From assembly GCA_965223695.1 (NCBI GenBank), contig CBDCXJ010000044.1, positions 1-64,000 on the forward strand: a stretch of DNA of 64,000 nt. The letters are read 5' to 3'. Below are positions 48,096 through 57,473 of this stretch, one piece after another. A program made the position numbers and the translations under genes. The notes beneath the pieces were generated by a model. That model worked only from the letters and a program-made list of their open reading frames with translations. It was not told the origin of the DNA and made no database searches. Source of the stretch: JAUVPB01 sp965223695. GTDB lineage: Bacteria > Actinomycetota > Thermoleophilia > Gaiellales > Gaiellaceae. How positions within the stretch are numbered: the stretch's first letter is position 1; each line of letters begins with the position of its first letter.

Positions 48096-49271
48096 CTATT
48101 CGAGGCCCCAGAGCTGTCTGAAGCCGGTGATGAAGCCGTCGCCGTAGCCCTCGTTGATGGTTGCGGGAACTCCGGCCTCATCGACGTTCGAGTCGTCGAA
48201 GATCCTGGTCTTCGCGTAGTTGTTCTCGGGAACCGTCGCGTCTAGGAGGAGGCGGAAGACCTGATCCGCGTTCGCCCAGCCGAGCGACCTAAGGTTGTAG
48301 CCCTGATCCATGAGCACGATGTCGCCGTCCTGCATCTCGCGCAGAACGAACTCCGACGCATCAACCGTGACGATCTTCGCCGGGGAGTCCGAGGCGATGA
48401 TCGCCGGCAGGGCGAACGAGGTCATGCCGTCATAGATCGGGTAGATGTGCGTGATGCCCGGGTCGGCGGTGATTGCCGTCTGCACGTCACCCTGCCCCTG
48501 GGTCGCCCAGTCGGCGCCGGGAACATTGATGTTGCGCGTCGTGCAGTTCGGACACTCGGCCTCGAACTCCGCGATCGCGGCCGCGACGATTCCCTTGCTC
48601 GGCTCGATCTCGTCGGACGAGATGATCAGGACGTTGGCCTCGCCCTGCGAGTCGATGATCGTGAAGTCGGCGGTGAGACGTGCGGCGTCGTGAGATGGGT
48701 TGTTGGTGTAGGCGTCGACCACCGCGGCGACTTCTGCCGGTCGTTCGGTCCCGCGGGCGAAGTTGCTCGCGGCCAGGATCTTGATGCCGGCCTCGCGGGC
48801 CTCCTGCAGCTGCGGGATCATCAGCGCCGGGTCGCTCGCCAGCAGCACGATCGCGTCGGCCTCTCGCTGAATGGCCTGCTCGACGCCGGCTACCCAGGCG
48901 GCGGGATCGAACTCGTTCTCGAACTCGGCGACCTCGATGTCGAAGAAGCCGGCGGCCTCCTTGATCCCATCGGAGATGTGCCGCGAGTAGGGCAGCGAGC
49001 TCGAGATCGGGACGACGAAGATCAGGCCCCCAGCCAGCGAGCTCGGGTCGATCGCGTCGCCCGGTGTGTCGAAGGTCGGGATCTCCTTCTGCGCGTCGAT
49101 CCGCGCCTGCAGCGCGTCGAAGTCGGGGCCACCACCTTGGGCGGCCGGCTCCCCGGCGGGAGCGGGTTCAGCCGAGTCGTCGCCGCCGCAGCCCACGGCG
49201 ACGAGAACGCCGAGAAGCGCGACCAGCGCCAGCAAAAGAAGCGCGGCGCGCCGGTTTCGAGGTCGTGTCAT
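48096..49271 (-). CDS. ABC importer substrate-binding lipoprotein (Peripla_BP_4, RbsB-like)
   Basis: The 391-residue protein starts at ATG 49271 with MTRPRNRRAALLLLALVALL and a lipobox ending VAVGC, so it should be anchored outside the membrane by a lipid. A Ser/Ala/Pro/Gly-rich linker is followed by the type I binding fold: GLIFVVPISSSLPYSRHISD, EADAIVLLASDPALMIPQLQ and KILAASNFARGTE. The C-terminal part NEGYGDGFITGFRQLWGLE is retained. It heads an operon with ATPase, permease, aspartate-dehydrogenase-like protein and RidA. The coupled enzymes suggest an amino acid, amide or modified sugar ligand rather than plain ribose. Confidence 0.9.
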   Translation of the reverse strand: MTRPRNRRAALLLLALVALLGVLVAVGCGGDDSAEPAPAGEPAAQGGGPDFDALQARIDAQKEIPTFDTPGDAIDPSSLAGGLIFVVPISSSLPYSRHISDGIKEAAGFFDIEVAEFENEFDPAAWVAGVEQAIQREADAIVLLASDPALMIPQLQEAREAGIKILAASNFARGTERPAEVAAVVDAYTNNPSHDAARLTADFTIIDSQGEANVLIISSDEIEPSKGIVAAAIAEFEAECPNCTTRNINVPGADWATQGQGDVQTAITADPGITHIYPIYDGMTSFALPAIIASDSPAKIVTVDASEFVLREMQDGDIVLMDQGYNLRSLGWANADQVFRLLLDATVPENNYAKTRIFDDSNVDEAGVPATINEGYGDGFITGFRQLWGLE

Positions 49272-49335
49272 GTGCTCACTCGCCTTTCGCTCGCTGGACC
49301 ACGCCCACAGACAGGGCAACGGCCGGTTCTTTGGG

Positions 49336-49358
49336 TGCCTCTCGGTCGAGGAGAGGCA
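49336..49358 (-). terminator. Hairpin downstream of the 49.4-51.4 kb flavoprotein gene
   Basis: TGCCTCTC and GAGAGGCA form an 8-bp perfect stem with a 7-nt loop in the 148-bp gap between the flavoprotein gene and the importer operon. A second dyad, CCACTT/AAGTGG, spans 49367-49390. One may end the flavoprotein transcript while the other may regulate the importer promoter. No T-run is present. Confidence 0.4.
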
Positions 49359-49419
49359 GCCTATGACCACTTAGACGAACAATCAAGTGGCCGGTTTGGC
49401 GCTGGCGCCGCCGGTGCGC

Positions 49420-51429
49420 CTAAAGCCGCCGCCCGAGCTCCTCGCCTTCGTAGATCGAGACGATCGTACGGCGTGGCGCGAGGGCGTCACCGACTCGGTG
49501 CGACTCGGCGAAGCGTGGGTGGCTGTCGTCGTAGAGCTCCTCGCGGGGCGAGCGGAGCAGCGAGAGGACCACCGTGTCGACCTCCTCTGTTCGCCGCCAG
49601 GCGCCCCAGGTCTCGTAGATCTCGATCTCGTTGCCGCTGACCTGCTCGACGAACGCCTGACCGGTCAGGGTGACATCGAGCTGCGCGAGCCGCGGCAAGA
49701 CGTGCGCCGCCTCGAAGGCGCCATGGACGTTCTCGCCCACGAACAGCCGCCACGTGATCACCTCGACCTGTGCTCCCGCCCCGCCCACGAGCTCGGCGAG
49801 GCCGAGTGGCAGGTAGTCACCCGTCTCGTCGACGATCACGACGCGTGAGCCGAGCGACGAAGGGTCATCGAGCGCGCGGTCGGTGGCCGCACCGATGTCG
49901 AGCACGTTGTCCTGCTCGACGCCGGGCAGCGCCTCGCGGTCGTAGCGAAATGAGGTGAAGCCCGTGCAGTCCCACGTCGATCCCGTCGCGTAGACGACGG
50001 CGTCCGGAGAGAGCTCCTCGAGAGAGGCGGACGTGGCCTCGGTCGTGAGACGCACCTCGACGCCACCGATCTCCATGCCCGTCTCGATCGCATCGATCGC
50101 GTCCTGCCAGTCGCCACGCGTGGGCAGCCGTTTGAGTCGGTTGATGTGGCCGCCGAGCTCCGCGCCGCTTTCGAGCAGTACGACCTCGTGACCGCGCTTG
50201 CTCGCGATCTCGGCAGCCTTCATTCCGGCCGGGCCACCTCCGACCACGGCAACCCGCTTGCGCTCGCTGTCGGCGACCTGATCGAGATCGCCGCCCCAGC
50301 GCTCCTCGCGGCCAGTGACCGGATTCACGAGGCAGAAGATGTCCCGCTGCTGGAAGTTGCGCAGCAGGCACTCGTTCGCGCCAACGCACTTCTTGATCTC
50401 GCGCTGTCGACCCTCGCGCGCCTTCTGGACGAGCCGCGGGTCGGTGATGTGCGCTCGGGTCATGCAGACCATGTCGGCGGAGCCGTCGGTGACGATCGCT
50501 GCTGCCCGGTCGAGATCGCGGATCCGCCCGACGACGAAGACCTTGGCACGATCGCCCACCACACGCTTGGCACGCTGGCTGTGCTCGACGAAGAGCCCCT
50601 CCTCGGTCGCCATCGACCCGACCGTGGTCGAGAGGGTGTGGTAGCTGCCGCCCGAGATGTCGAAGAAGTCGAAGAGACCCGTCTCGGCGAGGATGTCGAT
50701 CTGCTCCTCGCTCTGCTCGGGGGTGATTCCGGCCTCGCCGATCAGCTCGTCGAACGAGAGCCTCATGCCCACGGTGAAGCTCGGGCCGGTCGCTTCGCGA
50801 ACCGCTTCGCCAAGCTCGATAGCGAACTGGCAGCGCTTCTTGACCGAGCCGCCGTAGCGATCGGTGCGGTGGTTGTAGAACGGGCTGAGAAACTGGCCGA
50901 TCAGGTATGCGTGAGCGCCGTGCAACTCCACGCCGTCGAGCCCCGATCTCTCGACGTTGCGGGCCGACTCGACGTGGCCCTTGATGATGTCGTCGATCTC
51001 GGCCTGACCCATTACGTAGGGAACCTCGTTGTGGATCGGCGAGGGCACCCGCGACACAGCCCAGAGCGGGTGCCACGGATCAAAGAGCCAGCCCTTGTCC
51101 TGAACCCCGGTCGCCATCAGCTGGACGAACTGCTTGCAGTCGTGCGCGTGGACAGTCTCGGCCAGCTTCTCGAGCTGGGGGATGCAGCGCTCTTCCCAGG
51201 CAGTCAGGCAGTTGTAGAACGACCCGAGGCTGAGACGATGGGCCGCGTGCTGCTCGGTGATCAACAGGCCGATGCCGCCCTCGGCGCGCTCCCGGTAGTA
51301 GGCGATGTGGCGGTCGCTCAGGATGTGGTTGTCGCCGTAGGCCAGGCTGTGCGCGCTGGTCATGACACGGTTCTTGACGGTCGTGCCGCCAATATCGAGC
51401 GACTCCCACAGGCTCTCTAGGTCAGACAC
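49420..51429 (-). CDS. TMADH/2,4-dienoyl-CoA reductase-type flavoprotein with an incomplete Fe-S Cys set
   Basis: The 669-residue protein has the three-part layout of trimethylamine dehydrogenase and FadH: an OYE-like FMN TIM barrel (GVELHGAHAYLIGQFLSPFYN, DRYGGSVKKR), a short Fe-S segment and a C-terminal NAD/FAD-like domain (VAVVGGGPAGMKAAEIASKRG). The cluster segment reads C348-V-G-A-N-E-C354, then Cys366, so the second of the four usual cysteines is Ala351. The gene is transcribed alone, divergent from the racemase-like/flavoprotein pair across 97 bp. Possible roles are oxidation of an N-methyl amine or reduction of an enone. The substrate is not known. Confidence 0.87.
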   Translation of the reverse strand: MSDLESLWESLDIGGTTVKNRVMTSAHSLAYGDNHILSDRHIAYYRERAEGGIGLLITEQHAAHRLSLGSFYNCLTAWEERCIPQLEKLAETVHAHDCKQFVQLMATGVQDKGWLFDPWHPLWAVSRVPSPIHNEVPYVMGQAEIDDIIKGHVESARNVERSGLDGVELHGAHAYLIGQFLSPFYNHRTDRYGGSVKKRCQFAIELGEAVREATGPSFTVGMRLSFDELIGEAGITPEQSEEQIDILAETGLFDFFDISGGSYHTLSTTVGSMATEEGLFVEHSQRAKRVVGDRAKVFVVGRIRDLDRAAAIVTDGSADMVCMTRAHITDPRLVQKAREGRQREIKKCVGANECLLRNFQQRDIFCLVNPVTGREERWGGDLDQVADSERKRVAVVGGGPAGMKAAEIASKRGHEVVLLESGAELGGHINRLKRLPTRGDWQDAIDAIETGMEIGGVEVRLTTEATSASLEELSPDAVVYATGSTWDCTGFTSFRYDREALPGVEQDNVLDIGAATDRALDDPSSLGSRVVIVDETGDYLPLGLAELVGGAGAQVEVITWRLFVGENVHGAFEAAHVLPRLAQLDVTLTGQAFVEQVSGNEIEIYETWGAWRRTEEVDTVVLSLLRSPREELYDDSHPRFAESHRVGDALAPRRTIVSIYEGEELGRRL

Positions 51430-51526
51430 GGGGCCTCCTCTGGCATGCGCTAGTGGTCACCGTGGCGAGGATCCTAGAAGCCTGCGGTAGATTCCGGCAC
51501 GCCCGACATCGGAGGCCAGCAAGCGA

Positions 51527-52276
51527 GTGCGGATCAAGTACATCATCCCGTTCCCGTTCGAAGAGGGCCGCGCGATCCGGGCCGAGCAGGTTCCCGAGGA
51601 GATCCTCGGGCCCGACACCGACGTCGACTGTCTGCCCGTGCGTAACACGGCCGGACCGGTCGACTGTTACTACGAGGCGATGCTCTTCGACATGTACATC
51701 ACCGAGGCCGGGCTCCGCTCCGAGGAGGAGGGCTACGACGCGGTCATCATGGACACCGTCTCCGACTCGGGGCTCTACGCGCTGCGCTCGCGCCTGTCGA
51801 TCCCCGTGATCGGTCCGGGGCTCGTCTCCTACGCCGTCGCCATGATGCTCGGAAAGCGCTTCTCGATCATCACGATGTGGGACGAGTGGCGGCATCTCTA
51901 TGAGAAGAACCTCGACACGTACAAGCTCTGGGGGAAGTGCGCCTCGGTGCGCGCTGCCGGCGTGCCGCCTGACCTCGAGAATCTGCTCGAGGGCAAAGAG
52001 GACAAGGTGTTCCCGCTGCTGCTTGCCGAGGCTAACGCGGCGATCGAGGAGGACGGCGCTGACGTCATCCTGCTCGGCTCGACGACGATGCACCAGGCGG
52101 GCGCCTACCTGACCGAGCACCTCGAGGCGCCGGTGATCAACCCTGGCCCCGTCGCGATCAAGATCACGGAGGCGATCGTCGCGCTCGGGCTCTCGCATTC
52201 GAAGGCTGCATTCCCCTCGCCCGGCGAGCATCAGGACGAGAAGTTCTTCTCGCTGATCGGCGTCGAGACGGCGTGA
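51527..52276 (+). CDS. Second Asp/Glu racemase-superfamily protein lacking catalytic cysteines
   Basis: A 249-residue protein opening MRIKYIIPFPFEEG. Superfamily blocks are VIMDTVSDSGLYALRS, with Thr77 at the first Cys position, and VILLGSTTMHQAGAYL, with Ser near 185 at the second. VIGPGLVSYAVAMMLGKRFSI and VINPGPVAIKI complete the fold. Its only cysteines are elsewhere. It differs strongly from the copy at 22.5 kb, so the two are not recent duplicates. A GGAGG lies 11 nt upstream of GTG 51527. Its stop overlaps the start of the flavoprotein gene as GTGA, so the two products probably act in one pathway. Confidence 0.82.
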   Translation: MRIKYIIPFPFEEGRAIRAEQVPEEILGPDTDVDCLPVRNTAGPVDCYYEAMLFDMYITEAGLRSEEEGYDAVIMDTVSDSGLYALRSRLSIPVIGPGLVSYAVAMMLGKRFSIITMWDEWRHLYEKNLDTYKLWGKCASVRAAGVPPDLENLLEGKEDKVFPLLLAEANAAIEEDGADVILLGSTTMHQAGAYLTEHLEAPVINPGPVAIKITEAIVALGLSHSKAAFPSPGEHQDEKFFSLIGVETA

Positions 52277-54261
52277 GCGCTTCGAGCTACCCGAACCTGC
52301 TCGAGCCGCTCGCGATCGGGGAGGTAGAGCTGCGCAACCGGCTCGTCCAGACCGGTCATGTGACCGGCATGGCCGACGATCACCTCCCCGGCAATCAGCT
52401 GCGCGAGTACTACCTCGAGCGTGCGCGCGGCGGGGTCGCGATGATCATCTCCGAGGCGCTCTCGATCCACCCGACCTCGATCTTTGGGGCCGACAACATC
52501 TTTATCTTCGACGAGCGGGTCGTGCCCGCAATGCAGAAGGTCACGAGCGCCCTTCACGCCGAGGGCTGCCGCTACATCGCACAGCTATGGCACTGCGGAA
52601 CCAACACCGACGGCATGAAGACCGAACGACCCGTCTGGGGGCCGTCACCGATCGCCGGAGCGCTCAACCACGAGATCGCGCACGAGATGACCCACGCCGA
52701 GATCGGCGAGATCATCGCCGCCTACGCGCAGTGCGCAGAGCACGCGCGCGCCGGCGGGGCCGACGGCGTCGAGATTCACATGGCCCACGGCTACCTGCCC
52801 CACCAGTACATGTCGCCGTTCAGCAACAAGCGCGACGATCGCTACGGCGGCAGCCTCGAGAACCGCATGCGCTTCCCACTCGAATTGCTCGGCGCCGTGC
52901 GCGAGGCCATTGGGCCGCAGGCTCTCGTCGGGATCCGGCTCAGCGCCGACGAGGGCGTACCCGGTGGTCTCGAGCTGGCCGACAACGTCGAGACCGCAAG
53001 AATCCTTTCCGAGACCGGGCTTGTCTCCTACTTCAGCATCAGCTTCGGCAATTACCACAACATGGAGCTACAGACCGCGCCGATGGGAACACCGGCTGGG
53101 CATCTCACCGAGCTCGCGGCGAAGTTTCGGGCCGCGCTCCACGTGCCGATTCTCACAGTCGGGCGGATCCTTACGGTGGAGCTTGCAGAGGAGGTGCTGG
53201 CCTCCGGGCACGCGGATCTCGTCGGCATGGCACGTCCCCTGATGGCAGACCCGCGGCTGCTGCGAAAGGCCGTCGGCGACGACGCCGCGACGCAGCGGCT
53301 GTGCATCGGCTGCAACCACTGTCAGACGCGCCTCTGGATGGGGACGCACATCAGCTGCATCTACAACCCCGCCACCGGGCGTGAGGGCGAGCTCGGCCAG
53401 GAGACCATCACGCCTGCGGAGCAACCGCGCTCGGTCGTCGTCGTGGGTGCCGGCCCGGCCGGGCTCGAGGCCGCGCGGGTCGCGGCGCTACGGGGCCACA
53501 ACGTCAGCGTCTACGAGCGCGAGGGCGAGCCGGGCGGCCAGCTGCGCTTCGCCGCGCGCCTCTCGAGCCAGCCAGAGATCGGCGGCGTGCTCGACTTCCT
53601 CGGCGCCGAGGTCGAGCGGCTCGGCGTTTCGGTCGAGCTCGGCACCGAGGTGACGCCTGCGACCCTCGGCGAGCTGGCGCCCGAGGCGATCGTGCTGGCC
53701 ACCGGCTCGCACCCTCGCGCCGATGGCTTCAGCACGTACCGCGCCGATCTGAACCGGATTCCCGGCATCGAGACCGCGAACGCGCTGACGCCGTGGCAGG
53801 TGCTCGCCAACGAGGAGGACGTCGGCGAGAAGGCGCTCGTGGTCGACTTCGAAGGTCACGTCCAGGGAATGGCCCTCGCCGAGCATCTGCTCGACATCGG
53901 CGTCTCGGTCGAGATCGCGACGCCCCATCCGTACCTCGGGTTGGCGGTCGGGGGAACGCGTTGGATCGGGCTAACGCAGAGGCTGGCGACCAAGGGAGCC
54001 GTGATCCATCCGAACGCGATGGTCGTGCGCGCCGACGGGCGCAGCGTCGAGCTGGCGAACGCCTACGGCGGTGCGAGCACCGTCATCGAGGATGTCGACG
54101 CCATCGTGATCGTCGGCGACTCGGTCGCCAACGACGCGCTCTCGCGCGCGCTCGCTGCGACCGAAAACGACTGGGATGTCATTCCGGTGGGCGACTGCGT
54201 CGCGCCGCGGCGGCTTGAGATGGCGGTGCTCGAGGGCCACCGGGCCGGCCGAGCTGTCTGA
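52273..54261 (+). CDS. TMADH/2,4-dienoyl-CoA reductase-type flavoprotein with complete Fe-S motif
   Basis: The 662-residue paralogue of the 49.4-kb and 62-kb proteins. The FMN barrel has GVEIHMAHGYLPHQYMSPFSN and DRYGGSLENRMRFPLELL. The cluster motif C344-I-G-C347-N-H-C350 with Cys362 is complete, in the CxxCxxC spacing of trimethylamine dehydrogenase rather than the CxxCxxxC of FadH. The C-terminal domain begins VVVVGAGPAGLEAARVAALRG. GTG start overlapping the racemase-like stop. It ends 9 bp before the convergent HyuA gene. Oxidative N-demethylation or ene-reduction are the main options. Confidence 0.9.
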   Translation: MSASSYPNLLEPLAIGEVELRNRLVQTGHVTGMADDHLPGNQLREYYLERARGGVAMIISEALSIHPTSIFGADNIFIFDERVVPAMQKVTSALHAEGCRYIAQLWHCGTNTDGMKTERPVWGPSPIAGALNHEIAHEMTHAEIGEIIAAYAQCAEHARAGGADGVEIHMAHGYLPHQYMSPFSNKRDDRYGGSLENRMRFPLELLGAVREAIGPQALVGIRLSADEGVPGGLELADNVETARILSETGLVSYFSISFGNYHNMELQTAPMGTPAGHLTELAAKFRAALHVPILTVGRILTVELAEEVLASGHADLVGMARPLMADPRLLRKAVGDDAATQRLCIGCNHCQTRLWMGTHISCIYNPATGREGELGQETITPAEQPRSVVVVGAGPAGLEAARVAALRGHNVSVYEREGEPGGQLRFAARLSSQPEIGGVLDFLGAEVERLGVSVELGTEVTPATLGELAPEAIVLATGSHPRADGFSTYRADLNRIPGIETANALTPWQVLANEEDVGEKALVVDFEGHVQGMALAEHLLDIGVSVEIATPHPYLGLAVGGTRWIGLTQRLATKGAVIHPNAMVVRADGRSVELANAYGGASTVIEDVDAIVIVGDSVANDALSRALAATENDWDVIPVGDCVAPRRLEMAVLEGHRAGRAV

Positions 54262-54270
54262 GCCCTCGAG

Positions 54271-56373
54271 CTAGCTGCCGGTTCCCGAGCTGCCTCCCGA
54301 AGCCTTGCGAGTCAGCCGCAGGTTGGCGTACCCGTCGCATTCGAGATCGAAGTGGTCGTTGACGACCACGCTCGTGTCTGGCATCTCGACGATGGCCGGG
54401 CCCTCGAGACGCTGACCGGGCACGAGCGACGACCCGTCATAGACGGGCACCTCCACCAGCCGGCGTAGGTGGCCAAAGTAGACCTCGCGTCGCGCTTTCG
54501 GCGCTCGCTCTTCGCTCGAGCCATCGTCGGGCTGCGCGTTGAAGTCGGCCCGCCACGTCTGGCCCGAGCTCGTCACGCGCAGGTTGACGACCTCGACCAG
54601 GTCGTCCTCTGTCGCGTAGGCGTAGATCGACTCGTGGGCCTCGTGGAACTTCCGGTGGATGCTGGCGAAGCCCGGCTCGTCGAGGTCGTCCTCGGCGATG
54701 TCGAGCTCGACCTCGTGAACCTGCCCCTCGTAGCGCAGGTCCATCTTCAGTTGGTGTGTCACACCGGCGCCGGTGACGCCCTCGGAGGCGAGGATCTCGG
54801 TTCCCTGCGCGGCCATCTCGTCGAAGGCGCGTCGCATCGCGCTCGCGTCTGCTTCGGGCAGCGGCCGGTAGTGCGTTCGCACGAAGTCGTGGCGGAAATC
54901 GGTCTGGAGCATCCCGAACGCGCTGAACACGCCCGGGTCACGCGGGATCAGCAGGTTGTCGATGCCGATGTCATCGGCGATCGCGCACACGTGAACCGCG
55001 CTCGCGCCGCCCGCGACGACGAGCGTGAACCGGCGCGGATCATAGCCGCGCTGCACCGAGACCTCGCGGATCGCCGCGGACATCTTCGCGTTTATGACGT
55101 CGTAGATCCCGGCCGCGGCCTCGACCACGGGAAGCCCGAGCGGCCCGGCGACGTGCTCCTCGATCGCGGCAGCCGCGAGGTCGAGTCTCAGCGCCATGCG
55201 GCCACCCAGGAAGTAGTCGGGGTCGATGTAGCCGAGCACGACGTCCGCATCCGTGACGGTAGGCAGCGTGCCGCCCCGGTCGTAGCTGGCCGGGCCCGGC
55301 GTCGAGCCCGCGCTCGCGGGCCCGACCTCGAGCAGCCCGCCGGCGTCGACCGCCGCGATGCTTCCGCCGCCGGCCCCGACCGTGTGGATGTCGAGAATCG
55401 GCAGCATCAGCCGGTAGCGCGCGACGGAGCCGTCGCGAGTCACGAGGGGTGTGCCGCCCTCGATCAGGCAGACGTCGAAGCTCGTCCCGCCCATGTCCAT
55501 GACGATGCTGTTGGGCTCCTGCTCGAGCGCGCTGTAGAAGGTGCCGGCGGCGACGGCGCCGGCGGGCCCGGAGAGGATCGTGTGGGCTGCCTCGCGCACG
55601 GCGACGTCGGGAGACATGATCCCGCCGTTCGACTTCATCACGCGGACGACGCCGGCGAAGCCCTCGGCGCGGAGCGATGCCTCGAGCGCACCCAGGTAGT
55701 TGCGCAGGATCGGGCCGACGAAGGCGTTGATGCAGGTCGTGCTGACGCGCTCGTAGAACTTGCGCTCCGGCAACAGCTCGTGCGAGAGGCAGGCGTAGAC
55801 CTCGGGGAACTCCTCGAGCACGATCTCGCTGGCACGCGCCTCGTGCCGGCCATCGACGTAGGAGTGCATGAAGCAGATCGCGATCGACTCCACGTCGTTC
55901 TCTTGCAGCGTCTGTACGGCATTGGCGATCTCGTTCTCGGCGAGCGGCTCGAGCTCGGCTCCGTCGACGTCGAGGCGCCCGCCCGTTCCGAGCCGCAGGT
56001 AGCGCGGGACGAGCGGGGGCGGCGGCTTGTGCTTGTTGTCGTAGAGCCGCTCGCGCACGCCGCGGCGCATCTCGAGCGCATCTCGCACGCCGCGCGTCGT
56101 GATCAGGCCGGTGCGCGCGCCGCGGCCCGTGAGGATCGCGTTCGTCGCGACCGTCGTCCCGTGCACGATTACGTCGATCTGTGCGAGGAACGCCGCGTTG
56201 GTCTCGTCGCGAAGTCGCGACAGCTCGATCAGCCCGGCCATCACGCCGACCGAGGGGTCATCGGGCGTCGTCGGCACCTTGGTGACGAACGTCGTTCCGT
56301 CCTTGCCGGCGCAGACGAGGTCGGTGAACGTCCCGCCGACGTCGATCCCGACGTGCAGGGTCTGCTCGCTCAC
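54271..56373 (-). CDS. hyuA: HyuA-type ATP-binding hydantoinase/ketone carboxylase subunit, second copy
   Basis: The 700-residue protein has the HyuA hallmarks: LHVGIDVGGTFTDLVCAGKD, VIVHGTTVATNAILTGRGAR, MDMGGTSFDVCLIEGG, HTVGAGGGSIAAVDAGGLL and QRGYDPRRFTLVVAGGAS. In the last, ASAVH replaces the more usual GPLHA. It is the final gene of a tight minus-strand operon with two HyuB genes, one M24-like and one NicX/M29-like gene; its ATG overlaps the latter's stop by 4 bp. The paralogue at 27 kb is only moderately similar, so the two enzymes probably have different substrates. Confidence 0.92.
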   Translation of the reverse strand: MSEQTLHVGIDVGGTFTDLVCAGKDGTTFVTKVPTTPDDPSVGVMAGLIELSRLRDETNAAFLAQIDVIVHGTTVATNAILTGRGARTGLITTRGVRDALEMRRGVRERLYDNKHKPPPPLVPRYLRLGTGGRLDVDGAELEPLAENEIANAVQTLQENDVESIAICFMHSYVDGRHEARASEIVLEEFPEVYACLSHELLPERKFYERVSTTCINAFVGPILRNYLGALEASLRAEGFAGVVRVMKSNGGIMSPDVAVREAAHTILSGPAGAVAAGTFYSALEQEPNSIVMDMGGTSFDVCLIEGGTPLVTRDGSVARYRLMLPILDIHTVGAGGGSIAAVDAGGLLEVGPASAGSTPGPASYDRGGTLPTVTDADVVLGYIDPDYFLGGRMALRLDLAAAAIEEHVAGPLGLPVVEAAAGIYDVINAKMSAAIREVSVQRGYDPRRFTLVVAGGASAVHVCAIADDIGIDNLLIPRDPGVFSAFGMLQTDFRHDFVRTHYRPLPEADASAMRRAFDEMAAQGTEILASEGVTGAGVTHQLKMDLRYEGQVHEVELDIAEDDLDEPGFASIHRKFHEAHESIYAYATEDDLVEVVNLRVTSSGQTWRADFNAQPDDGSSEERAPKARREVYFGHLRRLVEVPVYDGSSLVPGQRLEGPAIVEMPDTSVVVNDHFDLECDGYANLRLTRKASGGSSGTGS

Positions 56374-57473
56374 GCGCCGTCCTCGGGCGAGAAGTGGAGC
56401 TTCCCGTTCTCGGCGACGAGCTCGCCGTCGAGCTCGAGGCTGCCCCGGAGGAAGACCGCGTCGAGATGGACCGGCGCGTAGACCTCGCCACCGAAGCGGA
56501 TGTCGTCACCAAGCGCCGCGTGGAAGTTGCCGAGCATCTTCTCGTGCTCGAGGAAGTTGCCCGAGTCGATGCAGCAGCCGTGCGTGCCTATGCCCCATTC
56601 GGCCGGGCAGTGGTAGACGTTCGGGTCGTCGAACGAGGCGAGGTAGGCCTCGAGCCGCCGCGCCTCGGCGCCGCCCTCGATCGCGGTCACCCGGCGATCC
56701 TCGACGCGCAGGGTGATGGGCTCGTGGACGAGCCCTATCGGCCAGATCGAGTGGTCGACGACGACGACGCCCTCGGCGTTCGTGCAGACGGCGGCCGTGA
56801 TGCCGCCGGCCGACTCGTCCCAGGTTCCAGGCTCGCGCGCCTGACCGTCGAGGCACTGAATCGGGTTGGGCCCGGGGAGGCAGTGGAACTCCATATCGAG
56901 GACCTCGCTCAGGTCGTCGAGCTCGATTCGAAGATCGGTTCCCGCCTCCGAGAACATCCGTGCGCTCCGCGATCTCGCCATGTGCCGGCATGCCTGGCGG
57001 GTGAGCTCGCCCATGGCCGGGATATCAACCGAGTTGGCACGGATGAACGACGCCTCGACCTCCGCCGCTCCCACGAGAGATGTGCGCGTCGGGTGCTGGT
57101 AGAAGTCCCACAGCAGCATGCGCAGGACGCGGGCGCCCTTGTCGAGCGCGGCGAGCTCGGCGCGCGTGTTGTTGAGCACGGGCTGGGCGAGCGAGAAGAT
57201 CACGTCCGAACGCTCCATCGCCGCGGCGACCGAAGGGAGGGGCTCGAGCGTGGGCTGCTCCTTCCCCTCTGGCTGCTCCTCGGCACGCTGGCGCGTCGTC
57301 ATGACGATCGCCGTCGCCTCTGCGCCGGAGGCACCCGCCGCCGCGAGCAACGCCTCGGTTATCGAGGTCGGCATCAGCGTGTCGGTGACGACGAGCACGT
57401 TCTCACCCGGCTGGACGCCCATGACGTCGGCGACGGCCGTTCGGGCGGCGCGATAGAGCTCAACTCGTTTCAC
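56370..57473 (-). CDS. M29 aminopeptidase/NicX-like metalloenzyme
   Basis: A 367-residue protein of the family that includes aminopeptidase T (M29) and 2,5-dihydroxypyridine 5,6-dioxygenase (NicX). The N-terminal domain reads VQPGENVLVVTDTLMPTSIT and the C-terminal metal-binding part has GNFHAALGDD and VHLDAVF. The last gives the HxD pair that NicX uses to bind Fe(II). The GIGTHGCCIDSGNFLEHEK region lacks the closely spaced Glu residues expected of M29 peptidases, so an oxygenase or amide-hydrolysing role is as likely as peptidase activity. It overlaps HyuB (57460) by 14 bp and HyuA by 4 bp. Confidence 0.75.
   Translation of the reverse strand: MKRVELYRAARTAVADVMGVQPGENVLVVTDTLMPTSITEALLAAAGASGAEATAIVMTTRQRAEEQPEGKEQPTLEPLPSVAAAMERSDVIFSLAQPVLNNTRAELAALDKGARVLRMLLWDFYQHPTRTSLVGAAEVEASFIRANSVDIPAMGELTRQACRHMARSRSARMFSEAGTDLRIELDDLSEVLDMEFHCLPGPNPIQCLDGQAREPGTWDESAGGITAAVCTNAEGVVVVDHSIWPIGLVHEPITLRVEDRRVTAIEGGAEARRLEAYLASFDDPNVYHCPAEWGIGTHGCCIDSGNFLEHEKMLGNFHAALGDDIRFGGEVYAPVHLDAVFLRGSLELDGELVAENGKLHFSPEDGA

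Noticed and set aside
54469..56481. Open frame of 670 codons on the plus strand opposite the second hyuA gene
   Set aside because: It lies antisense to a clearly recognised gene, has an Arg/Asp/His-rich composition typical of GC-rich shadow frames and shows no domain motif.
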